A DNA stretch of 64,000 bases from Alistipes finegoldii DSM 17242 (GTDB lineage Bacteria; Bacteroidota; Bacteroidia; Bacteroidales; Rikenellaceae). Under the pieces are notes generated by a model. The model was not told the DNA's origin. It saw only the letters and a program-made list of their open reading frames with translations, and did no database searches. This document shows positions 18,672 through 28,400 of the stretch, piece after piece. How positions within the stretch are numbered: position 1 is the stretch's first letter; each line of letters begins with the position of its first letter. The translations under genes were made by a program, and so were the position numbers. Location: the NCBI RefSeq assembly GCF_000265365.1, contig NC_018011.1, positions 682,001-746,000 of the forward strand. The letters run 5' to 3'.

Positions 18672-19580
18672 ATGAAACGATTCCTATTTTCGATAGCTCT
18701 GTTATTCACCGCTTTGGCCGGATGCTCCAACCACGAAGGCGAATCCACAGCCCCCAAAAGCGAACTCAACGTCATGAGCTACAACATCCGCTACGCCAAT
18801 GCGAGCGACAAGGGCGACGCGGCGTGGGACGCCCGCAAGGAGGCTTCCGTCGCGATGATCCGCGACGTCAAGCCCGACGTGATCGGCATGCAGGAGCCTC
18901 GCTTCTCGCAGGCGCAGTATCTGATCGGCGAATTGACCGAGTACGAGCACTACTATCTGGCCCCCGATGACAAGGACTCGCAGCACCGCAATGCGGTCTG
19001 GTGGCGCAAAGACCGCTTCGAGATGCTCGCCCAAGGGTATTTCTTCCTCAACGAAAAGGACATCACCCAGCCGATCAAGGGCTGGGGGCACAACCAGTTC
19101 CGCACGGCGTTGTGGGTCAAACTGCGCGAGCGCAGCACCGGCAAGGAGTTTTTCTTCTTCAACACCCACCTCGCGCACCGCGCGTCGCCCGTCGAGGGCG
19201 GCGATATCGATCAGGTGGCGCGCACCGAGTCGGTGAAACTCATCGTCGAACAGATGAAGCAGATCGCGGGACGCTACGCTCCGATCTTCGTCACCGGCGA
19301 CATGAACGCCTCCTACGCCGCGGGCGACGGCCGCCGCACCTGCCTCGACGGCTTCTTCGAATTCATGTGGTCGGCGCGCGAAACGGCGCCCGACGGCGAA
19401 GCCGACGACGTTTACAGCTACAACAACTTCGGCGAAGGCACTCCGCGCTTTACGTGGAACATCGACCACATCTTCTACCGCAAGGTGACGCCCGTCCGGT
19501 TCCGCACCATCAACAACGACGGCTACGGCGTTCCCTACATCTCGGACCACTTCCCGATTCTCTTCACGTCGGAATTCTGA
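18672..19580 (+). CDS. EEP-family phosphodiesterase/phosphatase lipoprotein (locus A)
   Basis: A 302-residue endonuclease/exonuclease/phosphatase-fold enzyme with a lipobox (ALAGC, Cys18), so it is probably membrane-anchored outside the cytoplasm. Catalytic landmarks are present in order: SYNIRYA, GMQEPR (metal-binding Glu), FFNTHLAH, GDMNAS, NIDHIFY and SDHFPIL (catalytic Asp-His). The fold covers DNase I-like nucleases, sphingomyelinases and inositol-phosphate phosphatases, so the substrate is open. It is co-directional with the SusC/D genes and 55 bp before a second EEP gene that shares the block DAxWDARKEASxxMIRDV, indicating duplication. Confidence 0.9.
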   Translation: MKRFLFSIALLFTALAGCSNHEGESTAPKSELNVMSYNIRYANASDKGDAAWDARKEASVAMIRDVKPDVIGMQEPRFSQAQYLIGELTEYEHYYLAPDDKDSQHRNAVWWRKDRFEMLAQGYFFLNEKDITQPIKGWGHNQFRTALWVKLRERSTGKEFFFFNTHLAHRASPVEGGDIDQVARTESVKLIVEQMKQIAGRYAPIFVTGDMNASYAAGDGRRTCLDGFFEFMWSARETAPDGEADDVYSYNNFGEGTPRFTWNIDHIFYRKVTPVRFRTINNDGYGVPYISDHFPILFTSEF

Positions 19581-19592
19581 TGAACACTGCAT

Positions 19593-19616
19593 GCGGGGCG
19601 GCTCCGGCCGTCCCGC
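19593..19616 (+). other. Intergenic hairpin between EEP genes
   Basis: GCGGGGCGG...CCGTCCCGC can form a nine-position stem with one imperfect pair and a short loop. There is no T-run, so it is probably an mRNA-processing or stability element. Confidence 0.35.
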
Positions 19617-19635
19617 ACGCATAAAATCCCGCAAC

Positions 19636-20484
19636 ATGAAAAAACTGCTGTTTACGCTTCTGTTCTGCGCCGCGGCTGCCGCCGCAGCGGGCAGCGAACC
19701 CGCGGAGCTGAAACTGCTCTCCTACAACATCCGCTACATCGGCGCGCCGGGCGACGAAGGCGACTTCGCGTGGGACGCCCGCAAGGAGGCTTCGATCCGC
19801 ATGATCCGCGACGTGCGGCCGGATGTCATCGGCTTTCAGGAACCCCGCCGCCAACAGGTCGCCTACCTCGTCGAACAGCTGCCCGAATACGGCCACATCG
19901 AAATGGGACGCGACTTCGGCGCCAAGGACGATCCCGGCGAGCATCTGATGATCATGTATCTCAGGGAGCGATACGAACTCCTCGACCACGGCCACTACTG
20001 GCTGAGCGAAACGCCGGACGAAGTGTCGCAGGGCTGGGACGGCCGCTGCCGCCGCGTGACGGTGTGGGCGCGCCTGCGCGACCGCGCCACGGGGCGCGAA
20101 TTCTGCCTTTTCGATACGCACCTCGACCACATCGGCAAAACGGCCCGGCTCGAAGGCGCCCGGCTCAACGTCGAACGGATGCGAAGCATCGCCGGCAAAC
20201 GCACGCCGCAGTTCATCGTCGGCGACATGAACGCCACGGCGGGCACGCCGGGCGGCGTATGTCTCGAACCCTATTTCAAATGGCTGAAATCGGCCTGCGA
20301 AGAGGCTCCCCTGACCGATCCCCGGCCGACCTATCACGGCTTCGGCAAGGCCAAACCGCTCCACATCGACCACATCTTCTACCGCTGCGCCGAACCGCTG
20401 CGCTACCAGCTGCTCGACAGCACGGGATACGGCGTGCAGTACCTCTCGGACCACTACCCGATCGTCTGCACGTTCCGCTTCTGA
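19636..20484 (+). CDS. EEP-family phosphodiesterase/phosphatase, secreted (locus A)
   Basis: A 282-residue EEP enzyme with a cleavable signal peptide (to about residue 20, AAAAAAAGS) and no lipobox, so it is probably periplasmic. Landmarks: SYNIRYIG, GFQEPRR, FDTHLDHIG, GDMNAT, HIDHIFYR and SDHYPIV. It is the last gene of locus A and is followed 24 bp later by a strong terminator. Having one lipidated and one soluble EEP suggests two steps in different compartments, perhaps cleavage at the surface and trimming in the periplasm (inference). Confidence 0.9.
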   Translation: MKKLLFTLLFCAAAAAAAGSEPAELKLLSYNIRYIGAPGDEGDFAWDARKEASIRMIRDVRPDVIGFQEPRRQQVAYLVEQLPEYGHIEMGRDFGAKDDPGEHLMIMYLRERYELLDHGHYWLSETPDEVSQGWDGRCRRVTVWARLRDRATGREFCLFDTHLDHIGKTARLEGARLNVERMRSIAGKRTPQFIVGDMNATAGTPGGVCLEPYFKWLKSACEEAPLTDPRPTYHGFGKAKPLHIDHIFYRCAEPLRYQLLDSTGYGVQYLSDHYPIVCTFRF

Positions 20485-20508
20485 CCGGGCGGCAGTGTAT
20501 ACACGACA

Positions 20509-20548
20509 AAAACCGCAGAAACCGTTTTGTCCGGTTTCTGCGGTTTTT
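20509..20548. terminator. Bidirectional terminator between convergent genes
   Basis: A 14-bp perfect stem AACCGCAGAAACCG/CGGTTTCTGCGGTT is flanked by an A-run and a T-run, so it can terminate both the EEP operon and the convergent TonB receptor gene. Confidence 0.9.
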
Positions 20549-20649
20549 CATTCCGGACAACGCCCGAAGAAAATTGGGCCGCTCCGTCCAATATCGCCGC
20601 GCGGCAAACACGCACGCGCTCCGGATAATCCGCCGCCCGCCGTTCCAGC

Positions 20650-20712
20650 CAACCCGCCGACCGACTAACCAACCAGCTAACCGACCGACCGGCCAACCGG
20701 CCAACCGGCCGC
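20650..20712. repeat. Degenerate CCGA/CCAA tetranucleotide repeat
   Basis: A low-complexity stretch built from CCGA, CCAA and CTAA units, ending in three near-perfect AACCGGCC units. It is non-coding and lies just past the 3' end of the TonB receptor gene. Confidence 0.7.
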
Positions 20713-20779
20713 AATTCCGATCAAGGGCGGTCGAAGGCGGCCGAAACCGGTCGGCACGACGCCGTTCGCGCCCCGCCGC

Positions 20780-23173
20780 TTAAAATTCGACGGTGATTCC
20801 CAGCGTCGGGATCAGCGTCCCGCTCTCCTGCCTGATGTATTTCATGCGGTAACGCTGTTCGGCGGCGGGCGCTTCGGGATTCTCCACCACGCCCGTGGAC
20901 ATCAGCACGTCGGGCTGGCGCAGCTTGCTGCCCGTTACGTTCTGCAGGTCGATATAAAGCCCCAGCATGCAGTGCCGGAAATAGAAGGTCTTGTCGATGC
21001 GCAGGTCCAGCTGGGCGAAGGCGTCCAGCCGCCCGTCGTTATAGCGCGCATAGTCGTAATAAGGCCGCCCCTGCGCGTCCCATGCCTCGACCAGCGACGA
21101 TTTTCCGACATCGTAAGGCGTATAGGGCGTTCCGCCCACGGCGCTCAGGCGCGCCCCGACGCTCCAGCTGCGCGGCAGGTCGTAGGTGCCGCTGAGGTTC
21201 ACGACGAAACGGCTGTCCCACGCCGAAACGATATAGGGAGCCGCTGAATCGCGGCGGTATTCGCTGCGGAACAGCGTGACCGAACCCACGAGATTGACCT
21301 TGCCGGGAATCTGCCAGCGGGCCATCGCCTCGACGCCGTAGGAGCGTCCCTCGGCCGACGAGCGCAGCTCTTCGTTGCCCACCACGCCGTAATCGTTGCC
21401 CTTGCAGGAGAGCGGAATCCCGTCCGCGACCGAAAGCGGAATATCCCCGTACAATTTGTAAAAACCCTCGACCGACACGATCAGCCGGTCGCGCAGCCGC
21501 CATCCGACACCTGCGCTGAAAGCCCCGACGCGCATATAGTGCAGGGATTTGTTCACCCACGCATCCGCCTCCTTGAATCCGAGCGCCGTATAGGGCGGCA
21601 GCTGGTAATAAAGCCCCGCGCTTCCGCTCAGCGACCAGCCCCTGCCGAGCCGATAGCCGACCGAAGCCCGCGGCGAAAGCTGGTGCCAGAGCCGGGCCAT
21701 GCGCGGCGAGTAGTCGTTCCCGTCGGCGCGCAGGCCGAGCGAAGCCGTGAAACGCTTGTCCTGCGAAGCGTAATCCGCCCCGGCGAAAAGCCCCCAGCCG
21801 ACGATTCCCAGCCGGGTCCGGTAATCGGACAGCAGCGTCTCGTCGGTGAAAAGCCGCTGGAACGTGCGGTTCGTATAACTCGAATAACTCAGCTCCGCGC
21901 CTTCGCGCACCGTCCAGCGACCCAGATAGCTGCGGTTTTCAGCCCGCAGCGTGGTTTTCTGCTCCACGGAGCGCAGCCGCAGGGTGAGGTTCTCCTCCGA
22001 AGAGTCGTCGTTGTCGCGGTATTTGAGGTTGCGGTTGTTCAGGTAAGTGTGGCTCAGCGTGACGGTCTGCACGTGACGGCCCGCATAGTGCCGCCACGAC
22101 GTGCCGACGGTAAAGGTCTCCTGCCGAATCCGGGGCAGGTAGCTCAGCAGGTATTCGGCATCCTCGCCCTCCTCGTCGAGGTTGAGTTTCATGTTGTCGA
22201 AGCCCGCCAGCCCCAGCACCGTCAGTTCGTCGCGCTCCGAAAAACGCGTCTTGACCTTGAACTGTCCGTCGATATAGTTGGGCAGGAACGGCAGGCCGAT
22301 CATCTTGAAGAGCAATTGCAGGTAGGACTGCCGCAGCGAAAAGAGATAGGAGGTTTTCCCGCCGATATGTCCGCTGCCGCTCAGCCCGACTTCCGACGCT
22401 CCCAGCGTCGCCTTGAAGGTCTGCTTTTCGGGATTCCCGTCCCGCAGCCGGAAATCCAGCACGGAACTCAGCGCCCCGGAACGGTCGGCCGGGAAAGCCC
22501 CGGTATAGAAGCTGATCTCGCGGATCAGGTCGGCATTGACGATGCTCACCGGACCGCCCGTGGCTCCCTGCGTGGCGAAATGGTTGATATTAGGGATCTC
22601 GATGCCGTCCATGTAGAATTTGTTCTCCGAGGGACCTCCGCCGCGCACGATCAGGTCGTTGCGATAGCCCACGGGCGAGAACGACACGCCGGGATAGGAG
22701 CGCACGATGCGCGATACGTCGCGGTTGGCGCCGGGACTCTTTTCGATCTCCCGCAGGCCGATCACCTGCAATCCGACGGGACTTTCGGCCGTGGCCCGGA
22801 ACGGCGAAGGCACAACGGTCACGGCTTCGAGCTGCGTGGCGTCCTCCTCCAGCTCGATCTCGATAAAGGGCGTGGCCGCCGACACGATGTATTCCGGCGT
22901 AACGACGCTTTTGTAGCCCACCGACGAAGCCGACAGGCGGTGAATGCCGGGCCGTACGCGCCGGAGCGTAAAGTGTCCGGCGGAGTCGGTCGAGACGCCC
23001 TGCTGCTCCTGCCCGACCGGCACGACCGCCGCATAGGCCACGGGGCGCCGCGTCAGACGGTCGATGACGCGGCCGTTTACGGGATAGCCGCTCTCCGGCG
23101 TTCCGGCCGCCGCCCGCGTGCAGGCAAGCAGGGCAGCGAAGGCACATATGATTCGTAATCCGAGAGACATCAT
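20780..23173 (-). CDS. TonB-dependent outer-membrane receptor with carboxypeptidase-like domain
   Basis: A 797-residue receptor with a signal peptide (CAFAALLACTRAAAG), an N-terminal carboxypeptidase-D regulatory-like domain (about 30-110: NGRVIDRLTRRPVAYAAVVP), a plug with the IVRGGGPSENKFYMDGIEIPN segment around 185-205, and a beta-barrel ending in a phenylalanine-terminated strand (GITVEF). It lacks a SusD partner and an STN domain, so it is a stand-alone transporter of unknown substrate. Two adjacent ATG codons (23173 and 23170) are both possible. A perfect TACTTTTG box ends 4-8 nt upstream, suggesting a leaderless mRNA. Confidence 0.93.
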   Translation of the reverse strand: MMSLGLRIICAFAALLACTRAAAGTPESGYPVNGRVIDRLTRRPVAYAAVVPVGQEQQGVSTDSAGHFTLRRVRPGIHRLSASSVGYKSVVTPEYIVSAATPFIEIELEEDATQLEAVTVVPSPFRATAESPVGLQVIGLREIEKSPGANRDVSRIVRSYPGVSFSPVGYRNDLIVRGGGPSENKFYMDGIEIPNINHFATQGATGGPVSIVNADLIREISFYTGAFPADRSGALSSVLDFRLRDGNPEKQTFKATLGASEVGLSGSGHIGGKTSYLFSLRQSYLQLLFKMIGLPFLPNYIDGQFKVKTRFSERDELTVLGLAGFDNMKLNLDEEGEDAEYLLSYLPRIRQETFTVGTSWRHYAGRHVQTVTLSHTYLNNRNLKYRDNDDSSEENLTLRLRSVEQKTTLRAENRSYLGRWTVREGAELSYSSYTNRTFQRLFTDETLLSDYRTRLGIVGWGLFAGADYASQDKRFTASLGLRADGNDYSPRMARLWHQLSPRASVGYRLGRGWSLSGSAGLYYQLPPYTALGFKEADAWVNKSLHYMRVGAFSAGVGWRLRDRLIVSVEGFYKLYGDIPLSVADGIPLSCKGNDYGVVGNEELRSSAEGRSYGVEAMARWQIPGKVNLVGSVTLFRSEYRRDSAAPYIVSAWDSRFVVNLSGTYDLPRSWSVGARLSAVGGTPYTPYDVGKSSLVEAWDAQGRPYYDYARYNDGRLDAFAQLDLRIDKTFYFRHCMLGLYIDLQNVTGSKLRQPDVLMSTGVVENPEAPAAEQRYRMKYIRQESGTLIPTLGITVEF

Positions 23174-23177
23174 ATGG

Positions 23178-23185
23178 CAAAAGTA
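23178..23185 (-). promoter_or_regulatory. -7 promoter element of the TonB receptor gene
   Basis: On the minus strand TACTTTTG matches TAnnTTTG. A near-copy of the same decamer (TACTTTTTTTG) lies just upstream. Transcription would start at or next to the start codon. Confidence 0.5.
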
Positions 23186-23483
23186 CAAAAAAAGTACAAA
23201 ACCGTTCCGGTTTTCCAGCGGCTTCGCCCGGCAAATTCCCCGGCCGGTCCGCGAAGACTCCGCGGACCGGTTCCGCACGGCGCTCGCTCCAATAAAAAAG
23301 CCGTTTTTACCAACCGGAGGTTTCGAACATTATTAATTCGATAAGCGAACAAACCGCAGCCAAGAAAAAAATCGGCGGTTTTCTTGGCCGCTCCGCAAAA
23401 CGTATTATTATATTTATATATAATAATAAAACCGCCTGCAACTTTTTCCGCCGGAAAAACACCTTGAAAAATTTCACAAAAAG

Positions 23484-23515
23484 CTTGTATTTCAGCATAT
23501 TATCTTTTACCTTTG
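23484..23515 (+). promoter_or_regulatory. Bacteroidetes-type promoter
   Basis: CTTG (23484-23487), exactly 20 nt, then TACCTTTG (23508-23515) match the -33/-7 consensus. The next coding start is 227 nt downstream. Confidence 0.7.
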
Positions 23516-23521
23516 CAAAAC

Positions 23522-23741
23522 CATTACGACAGTGCCCGTCACTGCCGCGCCGTGCAGCCCCGTTCTTTTCGGAGGGTGTACCGGTTTTTCGACGCAACAC
23601 CAGACAGACCACATTCCGAACCGGACAAACCGGTGAAATTGCAGCGCACGACACACGCTGTCCTCCGGTCGGTTCCATATATTTTCGGAGGTCTGTGGCC
23701 GAAAATGTCTCACCAGTCGATTTATATAAAAATAAAAAGTT
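23522..23741 (+). other. Long 5' leader, ~220 nt, possibly structured
   Basis: Between the promoter at 23484 and the ATG at 23742 there is a GC-rich non-coding leader inside an otherwise AT-rich region. It contains short complementary segments (for example CCGGTTTTTCG...CCGGACAAACCGG). No known riboswitch was recognised. The rest of the gap (23186-23483) is AT-rich and I see nothing else in it. Confidence 0.4.
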
Positions 23742-24014
23742 ATGAGAAAGCAACATTACACAGCCGAAATTCCAGTTTCCAATCCCTACAACATCGCCGC
23801 GTTCGAGGATCTGGTATCCAATATCCAAGCGGGATACAACGAAGAAAAACGACTGAAGAACGCGGCTTTCGAATTCATGATCGACCGGGGGATTTATCTG
23901 GAATTTCACGAATGGCTGCACGCTCCCGAACACAAGGAGCACGGCAGCGACGTCATGGGGCGCCTGCGCATGTACATGACGGGCAACAGGCTGACGAAAA
24001 TTTTCAGCCGGTAA
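23742..24014 (+). CDS. Small conserved-looking protein of unknown function
   Basis: A 90-residue soluble protein with no signal peptide, no cysteines and mixed charge (MRKQHYTAEIPVSNPYNIAA...). It has no domain I recognise. It is supported as a gene by a good promoter upstream, a sensible start, and a terminator 60 bp after the stop. The FEFMIDRGIYLEFHEWL and MGRLRMYMTGNRL stretches are predicted helical, so it may be a small regulatory or scaffold protein. No function is assigned. Confidence 0.6.
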   Translation: MRKQHYTAEIPVSNPYNIAAFEDLVSNIQAGYNEEKRLKNAAFEFMIDRGIYLEFHEWLHAPEHKEHGSDVMGRLRMYMTGNRLTKIFSR

Positions 24015-24072
24015 CGACCGTAAGACCGGATTCCGATACGACGCAACCGAGGCTCCGGCTCACACAGGACGA

Positions 24073-24104
24073 AAAAACCACTCCCAGACAGGGAGTGGTT
24101 TTTT
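24073..24104. terminator. Bidirectional intrinsic terminator
   Basis: AAAAAACCACTCCC-agaca-GGGAGTGGTTTTTT is a perfect hairpin with A and T flanks. It separates the small gene from the convergent efflux operon. Confidence 0.9.
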
Positions 24105-24130
24105 CAAATCGGAAGGACGACCGCTTCCGG

Positions 24131-25453
24131 TCACTGCAGATAGACCCCGATGTTTCCGCTGATCTGCTGCAGCGATATTTCGCAGAGCTTGGTATTGTAC
24201 TGCGCCGTGAGGATGCGCTCCTCGGCGTCGAGCAGGCTCTTCTGCGCCTCGCGCATCTCGATGCCGGGCAGATCGCCCAGCAGGTAACGCTCCATGGCGA
24301 TTTCGTAGTTCTCGCGGGCGGCGATCAGGTTCTCGGTTTCGAGCTGGATCACTTCGAGGTTGTTGCGGTAGGCCTGCCAGAAATTAGACAGATTCGCCAT
24401 GAGCGACTGCTCCAGCTGCTGACGGGTCAATTCGGTGTTTTCGATCGTGATCCGGGCGTTGCGCTGCTCGCGGCGGCGGTTGCCGTCGAAGATCGTGAAT
24501 CCCAGCTTCACCCCGGCGTTCAGCCCCAGCGTACCGCGCGACTGAGTGGCGCCGTTGCCGAACCGGTTGTAGGTATATCCGTACCCGGCGGTCAGGTTCA
24601 GATAAGGGTAGAAGCGCGAACGGATGCTTTTCAGGTCCAGTTCGGCCAGCGTGTTGTCGTGCCCGGCCAGCAGCAGCGAAGCGTTCGCAGCGCGCGTTTC
24701 AGCCTCCAGACGATCCCATTCGAGTGTGCTGTTCACCTCGATCAGCGAATCGCAGATCGAAAGCCTGCCGTTGAGATCGTCGTTGGCCAGCAGTTCGTTG
24801 ATGCGGATGCGCGATGCGGTCACCAGCTCGTGCTGGGACATGTATTTCGAACTGTCGGCATTGAAATCCACACGCGCCTGCAACAGGTCGAGACGCGAGA
24901 AGCTGCCGATCTTGAACCGCTCTTCGGTAATTCGCAGCCGCTCGCGCGAGAGCTGCACCGCATAACGGAAATTGCTCAGACGCAGGGTCTGCTGCACATA
25001 ATTGTAATACTCGGCCGTAAGCGTGGCGACAAAATCCTCGATCGTGATGCGGGTTCTGAGCGCCCCCATCTGCTGCAACTCCTGCAGCCGCTTGTAGTTG
25101 GTGCGGATGCGGAATCCGTCGAAAAGCGTCCAGTTCACCGCAACGCCGGCGTCGAAGGTCTGATCGTAAATGCCGTTTTCGATCACGGCGTCCCCCTCGC
25201 GCGGGGTCGTGCGCTCGTTGTCCAGCGCCCCGCTGTAGCCGGCCGTCAGATCGACGCTCGGCAGCATCCCGGCGTTGGCCGCCGTCGCGTCGTTGTCGCT
25301 AATGCGCTGCTCGTTGCGTATGATGCGGACGTCGTAATTCTGCTCCAGTCCGAGCTCCAGACACCGCTGCAGGGTCATCGGCTCGCCGCACTCCTGCGCC
25401 GCGGCCGCTCCGACAGCCCCCGCGGCCAGAACCGTTAAAATCAGTCGTTTCAT
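24131..25453 (-). CDS. TolC-family outer-membrane efflux protein
   Basis: A 440-residue outer-membrane channel with a signal peptide (LTVLAAGAVGAAAA) and the two internally similar halves of long helices and beta-hairpins typical of TolC/OprM (for example LTAGYSGAL and LNLTAGYGYTYNRF in the barrel strands). It is the last gene of a three-gene tripartite pump operon, with its ATG overlapping the stop of the RND gene by 4 nt. The substrate is unknown. Confidence 0.95.
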   Translation of the reverse strand: MKRLILTVLAAGAVGAAAAQECGEPMTLQRCLELGLEQNYDVRIIRNEQRISDNDATAANAGMLPSVDLTAGYSGALDNERTTPREGDAVIENGIYDQTFDAGVAVNWTLFDGFRIRTNYKRLQELQQMGALRTRITIEDFVATLTAEYYNYVQQTLRLSNFRYAVQLSRERLRITEERFKIGSFSRLDLLQARVDFNADSSKYMSQHELVTASRIRINELLANDDLNGRLSICDSLIEVNSTLEWDRLEAETRAANASLLLAGHDNTLAELDLKSIRSRFYPYLNLTAGYGYTYNRFGNGATQSRGTLGLNAGVKLGFTIFDGNRRREQRNARITIENTELTRQQLEQSLMANLSNFWQAYRNNLEVIQLETENLIAARENYEIAMERYLLGDLPGIEMREAQKSLLDAEERILTAQYNTKLCEISLQQISGNIGVYLQ

Positions 25454-28400
25454 TTCGCGTTCTTTTTCGTTTTTCGGATCCGGTCGGTCGATACGTAACT
25501 GTAAATCGCCGGCACGATATAAAGGGTCAGCAGCGTCGAAACCACCATGCCGCCCACCACGGCGACACCCATGGCGATACGTCCCTGCGCCCCCTCGCCC
25601 GAAGCCATCGTCAGCGGCAGCAGGCCCAGAATGGTCGAAGCGCTGGTCATCAGAATCGGGCGCAGGCGCTGCAGCGAAGCCTGCTCGATGGCCTCCCGCT
25701 TGTTCAGCCCCGCATCCTGCTTCTGGTTGGCGAATTCGACGATCAGGATACCGTTCTTGGCGACCAGACCGATCAGCATGATGATGCCGATCTGGCTGAA
25801 TATGTTCATCGTCTGCCCGTTGGCCGCCATGAACACCAGCGCGCCGGCAATGGCCAGCGGCACGGTCAGCATGATGACCAGCGGGTCCTTGAAACTCTCG
25901 AACTGCGCCGCCAGAATCAGATATATCAGCACGATAGCCAGCAGGAAGGCGAATATCAGGCTCGAAGAACTCTCGCGGAACTCCTTCGAATCGCCGGCCA
26001 GCGCCGTACGGAAGTCGTCGCCGAGCGTCTGCTCGGCGATACGGTCCATTTCGTCAAGCCCCTGCCCGATGGTCTTCCCCTTCGCCAGTCCGGCCGAAAC
26101 CGTAGCCGACAGAAAACGGTTGTAGTGATAGAGCTGGGGCGGCGCGACGTTCTCTTCGAGCGTGATGAGGTTGTCGAGCTGGATCATCTCGCCCTTGTCG
26201 CTGCGCACATAGATCGACTTCAGGTCGGCGGGCTTGTTGCGCTGCTGGCGGTTGATCTCGGCCAGTATCTCGTACTGCTTGCCGTTCATGTAGAAGTAGC
26301 CCAGACGCTGGCCGCTGAGTCCGTACTGGAGCGTCTGCGCGATATTGCGCGTGCTGACGCCCAGCAGGTTGGCCTTGTCGCGGTTGATCGCGATGCGGGC
26401 TTCGGGCTTGCTGAATTTCAGGTCCACGTCGGCCATCTGGAATACGGGGCTTTCGTAGACTTTCCGCATGAATTCCGGCAGCACCTCCTGCAGCCGTTCG
26501 ATATTGGTCGCCTGCAGCACGTACTGCACCGGCATGCTGCCGCGCCGTCCGCCGAAGGTGCTCTGCTGCTGCACGAACGCGCGCGCCTTGGTCCTCGTGC
26601 GCACGGCGGCCGACACCTCCTCGGCGATCTCCATCTGCGTACGCTCGCGGGTCGCGATGTCCTTCAGGGCGATCTGCACGTTGCCGCGGCCGCTGGAGAC
26701 GCGCGCCGTCACGGCACGGGCTTCGGGCACGAGCGAATCGACGAGCCGGTTGATGCCCTCGGTATAGTCGCGCAGGTATTCGTAGGTCGCGCCCTCCGAT
26801 CCGCGGGTGTTGATCGTAATCTGCGAACGGTCCTCCAGCGGCGCCATCTCGGCCGGGATGCTCCCCCACAGCCACCCGATCAGGCCGATCATCAGCGCCA
26901 CGAGCGGCAGGGCTATCCAGCGCCGCCGCAGGAACCCGGCCAGCGTGCGGCTGTAGAAATTATTGAGCCAGACGAAAAACGGCTCGGTCTTGTTGTAGAA
27001 CCAGCTCTGCTTCTCCTGCCGCACGAGCAGTTTGGTAGCCAGCATCGGAGTGATGGTCAGCGCCGCGAAGGTCGAGATGACCACGGCGCCCGAAATCACC
27101 AGACTGAACTCGCGGAACAGACGCCCGGTCATGCCCTCCATGAAGACGATCGGGAAGAAGACCGCGATCAGCGTGATGGAGGTCGAAATGACCGCGAAGA
27201 AGATCTCCTTCGCCCCCTCGATACCCGCTTCCTTGGGCGACATGCCGCGCTCGATGCGGATGTAGATGTTCTCGGTCATCACGATGGCGTCGTCCACCAC
27301 CAGTCCCACCGAGAGCACCACGGCCAGCATCGACAGCACGTTGATCGAGAATCCGGCCACATACATCAGGAAGAAGGTGCCGATCAGCGACACCGGAATC
27401 ACGATACACGGGATCAGCGTCACGCGCCAGTTGCGCAGGAACAGGAAAATAATGATGATCACCAGCAGGAACGCCTCGTAGACGGTCTGTTTCACCTCGT
27501 CGATCGAAGCGCGTATGAAGCGCGTATTGTCGAATCCGTAATCGGTCACCACATCTTCCGGCAGGTCCTTTTTCATCGACTCCATGCGTCTGTAGACCTC
27601 GTCCGCGATCTCAATGTGGTTGGCTCCCGGCTGCGGCACCACCACGATGCCGACCATCGGAATGCCGTTCATCTTCATATAGCTGCGCGTATCCTGCGGT
27701 CCCAGCTCCGCGCGGCCCACGTCGCTCAGACGGATGATGCGGTCGGCGTCCTCGCGCACCACCAGATCGTTGAACTCCTGCGAGGTGTGCATCAGTCCCA
27801 GCGTGCGGATGGTCAGCTCGGTGGTGTTGCCCTCGATGCTTCCCGACGGCAGCTCGACGTTCTCCCGGTCGAGCGCGCTCTTGACGTCCGCCGGCGTGAT
27901 GCCGTATCCGGCCATCTTGGCCGGATCGAGCCACAGTCGCATCGAATAACGCTTCTCGCCCCATATCTGCACGCCGCTCACGTCGCTGATCGTCTGCAAC
28001 TGCTCCTTGACCGTCAGGTCGGCGATCTCGCTCAGCTCCAGCAGCGAACGCTTGTCGCTCTGAATAGTCACCATCAGGATCGGCGTAGCGTCGGCGTCGG
28101 CCTTGGTCACCGTCGGCGGGTCGCAGTCGCGGGGCAGGTAACGCTGCGCGCGCGACACCTTGTCGCGCACGTCGTTGGCAGCCGTTTCGAGGTCTACCGA
28201 AAGTTCGAATTCGACCGTGATGCGGCTCTGGCCCTGACTGCTGACGCTCGACATCGACCGGATGCCGGGAATGCCGTTGATATTCTGTTCGAGGGGTTCG
28301 GTGATCTGGTTCTCGATCACATCGGCGTTGGCGCCCGGATAGGAGCACGTCACCGAGATGATCGGATTGTCCACGCTCGGAAACTCCCGCACGCCCAGAT

